DNA of 64,000 nt from CALIZF01 sp046292445 (lineage in GTDB: Bacteria; Pseudomonadota; Alphaproteobacteria; Rhodobacterales; Rhodobacteraceae): the NCBI GenBank assembly GCA_046292445.1, contig JBKBQT010000012.1, forward strand, positions 20,844 to 84,843, written 5' to 3'. Below the pieces are notes generated by a model, which was given only the letters and a program-made list of their open reading frames with translations, was not told the DNA's origin and did no database searches. Shown one piece after another: positions 1 to 7,231 of the stretch (its first letter is position 1; every line of letters starts with the position of its first letter). Both the position numbers and the translations under genes were made by a program.

Positions 1-63
1 TCGGCCGGGCTCGTGCTGTCGATGCCGGTAGGCGGGATGCGGCGGAGCGGCAGCGGGGGTTAG
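1..63 (+). CDS. 3' end of an upstream gene (partial, unidentified)
   Basis: An open frame enters from the left edge and ends at a TAG at 61-63, giving about 20 residues that start SAGLVLSMPVGG and end in a Gly/Ser/Arg tail. The hydrophobic stretch would fit the last part of a membrane protein, but this is too short to identify. The IclR gene starts 5 bases later, so the two could be co-transcribed. Confidence 0.3.
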   Translation, partial: SAGLVLSMPVGGMRRSGSGG

Positions 64-68
64 GCGCG

Positions 69-860
69 ATGGCGGGGGATACGGGCAAGCCGCAGCGGGG
101 CGTGCAATCGCTCGAAACAGGGGGCGCGATCCTGCGCGCAATGGCGCAGGCGGGCGAGCCGTTGAAGCTGCGCGACCTCGCCGAGGCGGTGGGCATCGCA
201 CCCTCGCAGCTTCACCCCTATCTCGTAAGCCTGCGGGCGATCCGCCTGGTCGAGCAGACCGACCGCGGGCTCTACGCGCTCGGCCCGTTCGCGCTCGAGC
301 TTGGCCTCGTCCGGCTGCGCGGGCAGGATGTCTGGCGCGAAACGATGCGGCGGCTGCCCGACCTTGCCGAGGCGGTGCAGCTCATGGTCGCGGTCTCGGT
401 CTGGGGGTTGCACGGGCCGGTGATCGTGCAGGTCCACGAAAGCCCCGCGCGCATTCACGCCAACGTCCGTGTGGGCGGCCTGTTCACCGTCACGGGCACG
501 GCGACGGGGCGTCTTTTCGCGGCCTTCATGGCGCGCGAGCAGGTGGCGCCGCTGGTGGCGCTGGAACTGCCGGGCGAGGATGCCCGGACGGCCTACTGGA
601 CCGAGGTCAAGGCAGTGCGGGCCGCCGGATATGCGCTGACCTTCGACCGGCCCATCCCGGGCGTCTCGGCGGTGGCGGCGCCGGTGTTCGACTTCACGGG
701 TGCCATGCAGCTAGCCGTCACGGTGATCGGGCCGTCAGCGCTGATCGACCTCACACCCGACGGCGCCGCGATCCGGGCGGCCGGCGGCTTTGCCGCACAG
801 CTCTCGGCCGATCTCGGCTTCGGCACGGGATTGTTGCACGGGGTCTTGGCACAGAGCTGA
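69..860 (+). CDS. IclR-family transcriptional regulator
   Basis: A 263-residue protein with the usual IclR size and order: an N-terminal winged helix-turn-helix at about residues 10-75 (LRDLAEAVGIAPSQLHPYL is the recognition region) and a C-terminal ligand-sensing domain at about 85-255. IclR regulators are dimeric cytoplasmic repressors or activators, often of aromatic or acetate catabolism. The start follows directly on the upstream stop codon. No target operon is intact beside it because transposon debris begins about 200 bases downstream, so its regulon cannot be read from context. Bases 861-1029 between this gene and the transposon hold no gene I can support. Confidence 0.85.
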   Translation: MAGDTGKPQRGVQSLETGGAILRAMAQAGEPLKLRDLAEAVGIAPSQLHPYLVSLRAIRLVEQTDRGLYALGPFALELGLVRLRGQDVWRETMRRLPDLAEAVQLMVAVSVWGLHGPVIVQVHESPARIHANVRVGGLFTVTGTATGRLFAAFMAREQVAPLVALELPGEDARTAYWTEVKAVRAAGYALTFDRPIPGVSAVAAPVFDFTGAMQLAVTVIGPSALIDLTPDGAAIRAAGGFAAQLSADLGFGTGLLHGVLAQS

Positions 861-1065
861 TCCGGCGGGGGCATCGCGCCGCGCGGCCGGTGCGTCCGCG
901 CCCTTTGCGCTGCCGACGACTTCACGCGGGAATGTCCGGCGATGCCGGCCGACACCCGGGACCGCGCCGACGCCGGCAACGTTTGAGTTGCCCCCCCGAG
1001 GATCGCACAATGACGGAAAGCCATGATCTGATGTCTGCTGATCCCCAGTATGAGAATATTAGAAC

Positions 1066-1366
1066 ATGTCGAAACGCAGGAAACATGACGCAGCGTTCAA
1101 TGCGCATGTTGCGTTGGAGGCGCTGAAGGGCGAGCGCACGGTGTCGGAATTGGCGGCCGCCTATGAGGTTCATCCGACGATGATCCATCAGTGGAAGAAA
1201 GCCCTGCTTGAGGGTGCCGCTGGCATCTTTGAGCGCGGGGGCAAGGCGGCTGAGGCGGCAGAGATTGCCGAGGATACTGTCCGTGATCTGCATGCCAAGA
1301 TTGGAGAGCTGGATGTCGCAAACGATTTCTTGTCCAGAAAGCTCAAGCCATGGACCGGGAGAGCTA
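1066..1366 (+). pseudogene. IS3-family transposase OrfA, truncated at its 3' end
   Basis: The first about 98 residues (MSKRRKHDAAFNAHVALEAL, ending FLSRKLKPWTG) are a typical IS3-group OrfA with an HTH (VSELAAAYEVHPTMIHQWK) and a leucine-zipper-like helix. The open frame then runs on to 1494 through the left end of the IS481-type element with no further similarity. The normal overlap with orfB, where -1 frameshifting makes the fused transposase, is lost. Confidence 0.8.
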
Positions 1367-1367
1367 T

Positions 1368-1388
1368 GTGTCCCATCCCGGATGATCA
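1368..1388 (+). repeat. Left terminal inverted repeat of the IS481-type element
   Basis: Begins GTGTCCCATCCCG and pairs with 2444-2464 at 18 of 21 bases. Confidence 0.8.
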
Positions 1389-1460
1389 CATAAACCCTCG
1401 CCGGACCGCCCTGTTCATGGCAAGATCGATCCTCCGGGGATATCGCGACGGGGGGCTGGC

Positions 1461-2477
1461 ATGCTGGTCTGTCTTCACAAGCAGGCGACGCTGAGCCATT
1501 GACCGCCGTTGGTCCGAGGGCAATGGCGAAGGCCGAAGATCCGGGCGGCGATCCGGGTGAGCAGCGAGCCTGCCTGGATGGTGGCCGAGCGCTGCGGGAT
1601 CAGCGAGCAGACGGTGTGAAAGTGGCGCAAGCGCGACAGCGTCCTGCATCGGAGCCACACGCCGCATCGGTTGCAGACCACCCTCACGCCTGCGCAGGAG
1701 GCAGTTGCGGTGGTTCTGCGCCGGGCGCTGCTGCTGCCGCTGGACGACCTTCTCGCGGTGGTGCGCGAGTTCCTGAACCCCAACGCCTCGCGCTCCGGGC
1801 TGGACCGCTGCCTGCGCCGCCACGGCGTCGGCAACTTGCGCGACCTCAAGCCCAGGACACCGCGGCCCTCGCAGGGTGTCTTCAAGGCTTACGAGCCCGG
1901 CAACCTGCATATCGACGTGAAATACCTGCCGAAGATGGCCGATGAGGATCGACGCCGCTATCTCTTCGTGGCCGTCGACCGCGCGACCCGCTGGGTCTTC
2001 ATGCGCATCTATCCGGCGAAGACCGCAGCGAACGCCCGCCGGTTTCTGCGCGATCTGGAGCGCGCCGCGCCGATGAAGATCAGCAGGGTGCTGACGGATA
2101 ACGGAAAAGAGTTCACAGATCGGCTGCTCGGCCTGCGCCGCCGCGCCGCCACCGGCAACCACGACTTCGACCGCCTCTGTGCGGAGATCGGCATCGAGCA
2201 CCGCCTGACCCCGCCCATGCGCCCGCAGACCAAAGGGCTGGTCGAGCGCTTCAACGGCCGGATCGAAGACGTGCTGCAGAGCCACCATTTCCACAGCGGC
2301 GAAGACCTGGTGCAGACCATCCTGCGCTGCGTCAGGCTCTACAACGGTCAGCTGCCGCAATCCGTCCTGAAGGGCCGAACGCCCATCGACCCGCTCAAGG
2401 ACTGACAGCGCCAGAGGCCAGAGCTGTTCAAGAAGCGACCGCATAATCACGCGGGATGGGACACCTGGGCAACCTGA
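1461..2477 (+). pseudogene. IS481-type transposase with in-frame TGA codons
   Basis: One frame from ATG 1461 to the TGA at 2475-2477 reads as an IS481-type transposase: HTH region (EPAWMVAERCGISEQTV), then the rve/DDE core (HIDVKYLP, LTDNGKEF, LVERFNGRIEDVLQSHH). The frame is cut by TGA at 1500-1502, 1617-1619 and 2403-2405. The last two fall where relatives of this family, as I remember them, have Trp (TVWKWRKRD and KDWQRQ), so single TGG-to-TGA changes explain them. The first may be the same (HWPPL). The longest intact piece starts at TTG 1671 and ends at 2405; it keeps the DDE core but lacks the HTH and the last about 23 residues. Confidence 0.8.
2444..2464 (-). repeat. Right terminal inverted repeat of the IS481-type element
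   Basis: Pairs with 1368-1388 at 18 of 21 bases and overlaps the end of the broken transposase frame. Confidence 0.8.
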
Positions 2478-2590
2478 CGCCTGCCGATGTCTACTTCGGG
2501 CGGGGCGATCGGATCCTGAAACAGCGAGAGGAAATCAAGCGAAAAACCATGCTCACCCAGCGCTTGCGCCACCAAACTGAAAACCCGTAA
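2465..2590 (+). pseudogene. IS3-family OrfB, C-terminal fragment
   Basis: About 41 residues that include LTPADVYFGRGDRILKQREE and end before TAA 2588. This is the conserved extreme C-terminus of IS3 OrfB transposases. It abuts the right inverted repeat of the IS481-type element directly. Together with the OrfA start on the other side it shows that the IS481-type element sits inside an older IS3 copy. Confidence 0.75.
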
Positions 2591-2714
2591 TCTCAATCAA
2601 GGATGGGCCAGAGCCTCCAATCCGAAAAACGCACAAGCGTCCCAAATCAACTGACGACGTGCATGACCGAAACCGCCTTTCGCCCGTCCGGCCGCGATCC
2701 CGGCCGGATAACGG

Positions 2715-2750
2715 CTGATCCTGCGCGCCCGGCGGGCCGCGCAGGATCAG
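2715..2750 (-). terminator. Strong hairpin downstream of the PepSY gene
   Basis: A perfect 13-bp stem (CTGATCCTGCGCG at 2715-2727 against 2738-2750) with a 10-base GC-rich loop lies 18 bases past the stop of the minus-strand gene ending at 2769. There is no T-run, so it may stop transcription only with help from Rho or protect the 3' end. The rest of 2591-2768 holds nothing else I can recognise. Confidence 0.5.
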
Positions 2751-2768
2751 TCCCGGCACCGTCCGGCC

Positions 2769-3725
2769 TCAGTTCAGCAGACGCTCGCGGTCGATCCGGC
2801 CATCGCGGTTCAGCCGCACCTCGACGCGCTCGCCATAGGGGTTGACGGCCTCGGCCTCGACATGGCGCGCGCCATAGCCGACCCAGCCGATGTCCCGGTA
2901 GCCTGCCGCATCGAGCCGGGCGATCACGCTGTCGCGGTCGAGCCCGGGCAGGGGCAGGCGCCGCTCCACCCGGTCGAGCCGCCCGCGCCGGTCGTATTTG
3001 ATCTCGAGGTCGCTGCCCCCGGCATCGCGGCCGCGCAGCACGATCTCGCCGCGCGGGCGCTGTTCGGCGCGCGTCACCGCCGCGAGCCGCTCGGCGCCTT
3101 CGAGCGCGGACAGCGACATCGGCAACGCCCGGTCGATCACCGGGCGCGGCAGGGCGGCACCGTCGGTTTCGACGCGCTTGACCGTGCCGTCCCATGCGCT
3201 GACCACCCGGACCTCGCCAGCTCCCAGCCGGCCCGACCAGTGCAGATCGCCCGACCGCGCGCGGTGGCGCAGCGCAAGGTCGGTCACGCCCGGCAGGCGC
3301 GGTGCGGCCGTATCGGCAGCACCTGCCGGATCGAGCGGGGCGCGCCGATCCTCGGCCCGCTCGCGGCCGCGCGGCCCGCGATCCTCGGCCCGGTCGCTGC
3401 CGTGGCGGCTCTCCATCCGCTCGCGCCCGGGGCGATCCTCGATGCGATCCTCGCTCTGCGGCCCGCGCGGGCCGGCTTCGGTCGCGATCCGCTCGGCGGT
3501 CAGGATGCGGCCCTCCAGCGTCCCGTCGGCAATGATGCGGGTGCCTTCGGCAGGGGCCTGCGCGCCCTCGGGCAGGCGGATCAGCCAGCGGGTGCCGCGA
3601 TCCTCGATCGTCACATGGGTGCCGAAGCTTTCGGTCACGCGGCCGCGCAGTTCCTCGGCCAGCAGCGGGGCGGCCAGCGCCATCAGCGCCGCGCCGGCAA
3701 GCAGGGTCTGTTTTGCAGCAAACAT
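2769..3725 (-). CDS. Exported PepSY-domain protein with a charged linker
   Basis: 318 residues. A signal peptide (MFAAKQTLLAGAALMALAAP, cleavage after about residue 23) is followed by a small beta-rich domain resembling DUF5666 (about 25-85). Next comes a very charged, low-complexity linker rich in Arg, Glu and Asp (about 85-132, repeats of the type EDRxxRER), and then PepSY-like segments to the end (IARLDAAGYRDIGWVGYGAR and VEVRLNRDGRIDRERLLN are typical). PepSY proteins are usually periplasmic and often sit beside two-component systems that sense envelope stress or cations. This gene diverges from such an operon starting 118 bases away. The length is above that of single-PepSY proteins because of the linker. 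Confidence 0.75.
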   Translation of the reverse strand: MFAAKQTLLAGAALMALAAPLLAEELRGRVTESFGTHVTIEDRGTRWLIRLPEGAQAPAEGTRIIADGTLEGRILTAERIATEAGPRGPQSEDRIEDRPGRERMESRHGSDRAEDRGPRGRERAEDRRAPLDPAGAADTAAPRLPGVTDLALRHRARSGDLHWSGRLGAGEVRVVSAWDGTVKRVETDGAALPRPVIDRALPMSLSALEGAERLAAVTRAEQRPRGEIVLRGRDAGGSDLEIKYDRRGRLDRVERRLPLPGLDRDSVIARLDAAGYRDIGWVGYGARHVEAEAVNPYGERVEVRLNRDGRIDRERLLN

Positions 3726-3843
3726 CGCAAGGTCCTTTCTGTCTGTCCTGTCGATGGGCGCACCCTGACCGATTCGCCATCAACGGCGCTGCAACCGCGC
3801 TGTTGCGGTTTCATTGCGGTTCGTGCCGCGATACCGTCGCGCC

Positions 3844-4122
3844 ATGATACGCGCGGCCCTGCCCCTTTGCATCCTCCTGGCCTCGGCCATCGCCGCCGGG
3901 GCCGCGCCGCTTGCCCCGGCCGAGGCGCTGGCCTGTGCCGCCGCGCGGTTTCGCGGCGAGGCACTGGCGCTGCGCAGCCTTGGCGATGCGACCGAAATCC
4001 GCTGGCTGACCCCCGCAGGCAATGTGCTGCGCATCTGGCTCGCAGGACCGGGCTGCCGGTTTCTCGAAGTCGAGGGCGTGGGCCAGACCGAGGCGCGGAT
4101 CCTGCCCGGGGCGCAGGAATGA
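3844..4122 (+). CDS. Small exported PepSY-like protein
   Basis: 92 residues from ATG 3844: signal peptide (MIRAALPLCILLASAIAAGA) and a short domain (EALACAAARFRGEALALRSL, then LRIWLAGPGCRFLEVEGVGQ) with the look of the PepSY proteins encoded in front of PhoPQ-like systems. A TTG 30 bases upstream keeps the frame open but would put charged residues before the signal peptide, so I prefer 3844. The stop overlaps the response-regulator start (ATGA), indicating translational coupling. It is probably the periplasmic accessory or ligand sensor of the histidine kinase. Confidence 0.7.
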   Translation: MIRAALPLCILLASAIAAGAAPLAPAEALACAAARFRGEALALRSLGDATEIRWLTPAGNVLRIWLAGPGCRFLEVEGVGQTEARILPGAQE

Positions 4123-4790
4123 AGATCCTTCTGGTCGAGGATGACGCGGCCCTGGCCGCCGCGCTGGCCGAAGGGCTGGCCGAGGCGGGTTTCCTGGTCG
4201 AGATCGCCCGCGACGGGGCAAGGGGCGAATATCTCGGCGCGACCGAAACCTATGCGGCGGCCGTGCTCGACCTCGGGCTGCCGGGGATGGCGGGGATCGC
4301 GGTGCTGACGCGCTGGCGGGCAGCGGGCATCGGCATGCCGGTGCTGATCCTGACCGGGCGCGACGGCTGGGCCGACAAGGTGGCGGGGTTCCGCGCCGGG
4401 GCCGACGACTATGTGCTCAAACCCGTGCGGATCGAGGAGGTGGCGCTGCGCCTCTCGACCCTGATCCGCCGCGCCTCGGGCCATGCTGCCGCGCGGATCA
4501 CGGCCGGGGCGCTCGCGCTCGATACCGCCACCGGCATCGTCACGCTCGACGGGCTGCCGGTGAAACTGACCGCCTTCGAGGCGCGTCTGCTGCGCCATCT
4601 GATCCTCAACAAGGGCCGGATCGTCAGCCGCACGGACCTGTCCGAACACATGTACGACCGCGACGCGGACCGCGATTTCCGCTCGATCGAGGTGATCGTC
4701 GGGCGGATCCGCAAGAAGATCGGCGAGGGCCGGATCGAGACCCTGCGCGGCGAGGGCTATCGCCTGCGGCCGGAGGATCCGCCGGCATGA
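4119..4790 (+). CDS. OmpR/PhoP-family response regulator
   Basis: 223 residues. The receiver domain (1-115) has the acidic pocket Glu7-Asp8-Asp9, phospho-acceptor Asp51 (AAVLDLGLPGM), the switch Thr in LILTGR and the conserved Lys in DDYVLKP. A winged-helix OmpR-type DNA-binding domain follows (about 128-220, ending TLRGEGYRLRPE). It overlaps the small PepSY gene upstream and the kinase gene downstream by 4 bases each. It is likely to control this operon, the divergent PepSY gene and perhaps the RND pump that follows. Confidence 0.95.
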   Translation: MKILLVEDDAALAAALAEGLAEAGFLVEIARDGARGEYLGATETYAAAVLDLGLPGMAGIAVLTRWRAAGIGMPVLILTGRDGWADKVAGFRAGADDYVLKPVRIEEVALRLSTLIRRASGHAAARITAGALALDTATGIVTLDGLPVKLTAFEARLLRHLILNKGRIVSRTDLSEHMYDRDADRDFRSIEVIVGRIRKKIGEGRIETLRGEGYRLRPEDPPA

Positions 4791-6058
4791 GCCGGTCCGG
4801 CCCGCCCTCGCTGGCCGCGCGGCTGATGCTGGCTGCGGCGGGGCTGACGGTGATGGCGCTGGCGGCGGCCTGGGTGGCGCTGTCGGCGCTGCTGGCCGAT
4901 TTCGTGGACCGAAGGCTTGCGGCCGAGCTCGAGGCCGCGCTGCGCGGGGTCATGGCCGCCGCCGCCTGGGACGACGAGGGCCGGCTCACGGTCGATCCGC
5001 CGCCGCCCGATCCGCGCTACGAACAGCCCGGGTCCGGCTGGGGCTGGGCTGTGGCCGAGGGCGGGGCGGTGCTGGCGGCGGCCCCGTCGCTGCTGGGGGC
5101 GCCGATTGCGGCGCCGGGGGCGATCCTGCGCGCCCGCGATTTCACCGCCCCGGGCGAGGCGCGGATGCTGACCGTGACCGTGTCCCTGCCAGCGGCCGAA
5201 CGCGCGGCGGCGCTGGACCGGATCCGCCGGCCGCTTCTGGCCTCGCTGGTGGTTCTGGGGCTGGCGCTGGCGGCCGCGCAGCTTCTGGCGATCCGGCTGG
5301 GTCTGGGCGCCGTCCGGCGCTTTGCCGCCGATCTCGACCGGCTGCGCCTCGGCAGGCTCGACCGGCTGCCCGAGCCGGGGGTCCGCGAACTCGTCCCGCT
5401 GGCGCGGGCGCTCAACGCGCTGCTGACGGCCAATGCCGACACGGTGGCGCGCGCGCGCACCCATGTCGGCAACCTTGCCCATGCGCTGAAGGGGCCGCTG
5501 GCCACGCTGACCCTGCGGGCGCGGGGAAGGGATGCGGCGCTTCTGGCGCAGATGGACCGGATGATCCGCTGGCACCTGCGCCGCGCCGCCGCCGCCGGGC
5601 CGATGGCCGGGATTGCCCGCGCCGCCCAGGTCGGGCCGCTTCTGGCGGACCTTGCGCTGGTCTTTGCCCCGCAGGCCGAGCGGCGCGGCTTGACCCTCGA
5701 CCTCGACCCCGGCCGGCTGCCCGCCTTCGCCGGCGAGGCGCAGGATCTGGCCGAAATGCTGGGAAATCTGATCGAGAACGCGCTGGCCCATGCCGGCAGC
5801 ACCGTGCGCCTGACCGCGCCGGACGCCGGGCCGGGCCGGCTGGTGCTGGCCATCGAGGATGACGGGCCGGGCATTCCGCCCGCCGAACGCGACCGGCTCA
5901 TGGCCCGCGGGGCGCGGCTGGACGAGGGGGGCGACGGGTCGGGCCTCGGCCTTGCCATCGTGGCCGATCTGGCCGGGCTTTACGGCGGCACGCTCAGCCT
6001 CGGCGCGGCCCCCGCGGGCGGGTTGTCGGCCCGCCTCGACCTGCCGGCGGCCCGTTGA
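4787..6058 (+). CDS. Sensor histidine kinase (PhoQ-like)
   Basis: 423 residues. Two membrane helices (about 11-36 and 149-172) enclose a periplasmic sensor region of about 110 residues. A HAMP-like segment and a dimerisation helix with the acceptor His232 (NLAHALKGPLATL) follow, then an HATPase domain with N box (NLIENALAHA), G1 (DDGPGIP) and G2 (GSGLGLAI). The HALKGP form of the H box is typical of the PhoQ branch. It autophosphorylates and passes phosphate to Asp51 of the neighbouring regulator. The ATGA overlap with that gene shows coupled translation. Confidence 0.93.
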   Translation: MSRSGPPSLAARLMLAAAGLTVMALAAAWVALSALLADFVDRRLAAELEAALRGVMAAAAWDDEGRLTVDPPPPDPRYEQPGSGWGWAVAEGGAVLAAAPSLLGAPIAAPGAILRARDFTAPGEARMLTVTVSLPAAERAAALDRIRRPLLASLVVLGLALAAAQLLAIRLGLGAVRRFAADLDRLRLGRLDRLPEPGVRELVPLARALNALLTANADTVARARTHVGNLAHALKGPLATLTLRARGRDAALLAQMDRMIRWHLRRAAAAGPMAGIARAAQVGPLLADLALVFAPQAERRGLTLDLDPGRLPAFAGEAQDLAEMLGNLIENALAHAGSTVRLTAPDAGPGRLVLAIEDDGPGIPPAERDRLMARGARLDEGGDGSGLGLAIVADLAGLYGGTLSLGAAPAGGLSARLDLPAAR

Positions 6059-6112
6059 GGATCCGTTTGGCCGCGCGCAGCCAGATCGCATGCACTGTCT
6101 GCGGAGGGTGTC

Positions 6113-7231
6113 GTGACGATTCGGTTTCAAGTCTTGCTGGCCCTTGTCATCGCCCTGGGCGGGGCCGCCGCATGGGTCATGCCCGGCCTTCTGCGCGGCG
6201 TCTCCGGGGATGTCCCGCGCGCGGCCGCCCGCGCGCCGGCGACGGTGCAGGTGGTCGCCGAGCCGGTGGCGGCGCAGCCGCGGGTGGAACGGCACGTCGC
6301 CCTCGGCCGGCTGCACAGCGCCGATCTCGCCCCGATTGTTGCCCGGATCGGCGGGCGCGTCCTCGAGGTTCAGGTCGCGCCGGGGTCCCGTGTGGCCGCC
6401 GGCGATCCGATCCTGCACCTGAACGATGCCGACGAGCGCGCAGCGCTGGCCCGCGCCGAGGCCGAGGAAGCGGAGGCCCGCGATATCCTGACCCGGACCG
6501 AGGCGCTGGCCGCGACCGGAACCGCCTCGCGGGCGCAACTGGCGGCGGCACGGGCGGCCGCGGCGCGGGCTGCACTGGACCGCGAGGCGGCCGGGGCCGC
6601 GCTGGCCGCCCGCACGCTGCGCGCGCCGATTGCGGGCCGGATCGGGTTGATCGCGGTGCGCCCCGGTGCGGTGATCGCCGCCGGCACCGTTATCGCCGAG
6701 ATCCGCGACGAGACCGGGCTGACCGTCAGTTTCGATCTGTCCGAGCGCGCGGCGGCGGCGGTTGCGCCCGGCGATCGGGTGGCGGTGCGCGCGGTCATGG
6801 TCGACACGCCGCCGCATCCGGCGCGGGTCACCGCGCTCGAGGGCCGGATCGACCCCGCCACCGGCATGATGGCGGCCGAGGCCCGCATCGAGGGCGACGG
6901 TGCGGGCCTCAGCCCCGGTCAGCGGGTGACGGTCGAGCTGCGGCGCGAACATGCGCCGCTGCCGGCGGTCGATCCGCTGGCCGTGGGCTGGGGGCGGTCG
7001 GGGCCCTTCGTGTGGGTGCTGCGCGAGGGGCGGGCGCAGCCCATCCCGGTCGCGATCGTGGCGCGCCAGGGCGACCGGCTGCTGGTACAGGGCGATCTGG
7101 CGCCCGGCGATCTGGTCGCGGTCGAGGGCACGCAGCGCCTGCGGCCGGGCGCCCCGGTAGTGACGCTCGACGCCCCGCCCGCGCCGGAACCCGCGCCGGT
7201 CCAACTGGTCCGTCGTGGGCTGCTGCCATGA
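6113..7231 (+). CDS. RND efflux periplasmic adaptor (membrane fusion protein)
   Basis: 372 residues from GTG 6113. An N-terminal signal anchor is followed by a biotinyl-lipoyl-like half (IGGRVLEVQVAPGSRVAAGD), an alpha-helical hairpin rich in Ala (about 108-165), the second lipoyl half (RAPIAGRIGLIAVRPGAVI), and beta-barrel and membrane-proximal domains. This is the AcrA/MexE layout. It would bridge the inner-membrane pump encoded next and an outer-membrane channel, which is not in this window. It lies 54 bases after the kinase gene, so the two-component system may govern it. Confidence 0.9.
   Translation: MTIRFQVLLALVIALGGAAAWVMPGLLRGVSGDVPRAAARAPATVQVVAEPVAAQPRVERHVALGRLHSADLAPIVARIGGRVLEVQVAPGSRVAAGDPILHLNDADERAALARAEAEEAEARDILTRTEALAATGTASRAQLAAARAAAARAALDREAAGAALAARTLRAPIAGRIGLIAVRPGAVIAAGTVIAEIRDETGLTVSFDLSERAAAAVAPGDRVAVRAVMVDTPPHPARVTALEGRIDPATGMMAAEARIEGDGAGLSPGQRVTVELRREHAPLPAVDPLAVGWGRSGPFVWVLREGRAQPIPVAIVARQGDRLLVQGDLAPGDLVAVEGTQRLRPGAPVVTLDAPPAPEPAPVQLVRRGLLP

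Larger units (their letters stand above)
1368..2464 (+). mobile_element. IS481-type insertion sequence with terminal inverted repeats
   Basis: About 1.1 kb, the usual size for IS481-type elements, bounded by inverted repeats of 21 bp at 1368-1388 and 2444-2464. They match at 18 of 21 positions and begin GTGTCCCATCCCG. The canonical TGT...ACA ends would put the tips at 1369 and 2463. The flanking bases (CTATG on the left, CCTGG on the right) do not form a target duplication. This agrees with the flanking IS3 sequence having been deleted or recombined after insertion. The single transposase gene inside is broken. Confidence 0.8.
1066..2590 (+). mobile_element. Remnant of an IS3-family element, interrupted by an IS481-type element
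   Basis: The beginning of an IS3 orfA (from 1066) and the last about 40 residues of an IS3 orfB (to the TAA at 2588-2590) lie in the same orientation on the two sides of a separate IS481-type element. The central part of orfB, including its DDE catalytic region, is missing, so the IS3 element is dead. Its outer ends are not certain: GTCTGCTGAT near 1031 and GTCAGTTGAT, read on the minus strand near 2655, resemble each other and could be decayed ends, but I do not rely on them. Confidence 0.7.

Noticed and set aside
593..1024. Minus-strand open frame of 143 codons overlapping the end of the first IclR gene
   Set aside because: It is antisense to a clear gene, has shadow-like composition (many Arg, Ala, Pro) and matches no family.
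1030..2656. Possible IS3 terminal inverted repeats (GTCTGCTGAT and GTCAGTTGAT)
   Set aside because: Only about 8 of 10 bases agree and the ends do not have a clean TG...CA form; too weak to define the element.
4757..7204. Very long minus-strand open frame (815 codons) across the kinase and adaptor genes
   Set aside because: High GC makes long antisense frames common; its His/Arg/Gln/Pro-rich translation has no domain, while the plus strand encodes two complete genes.
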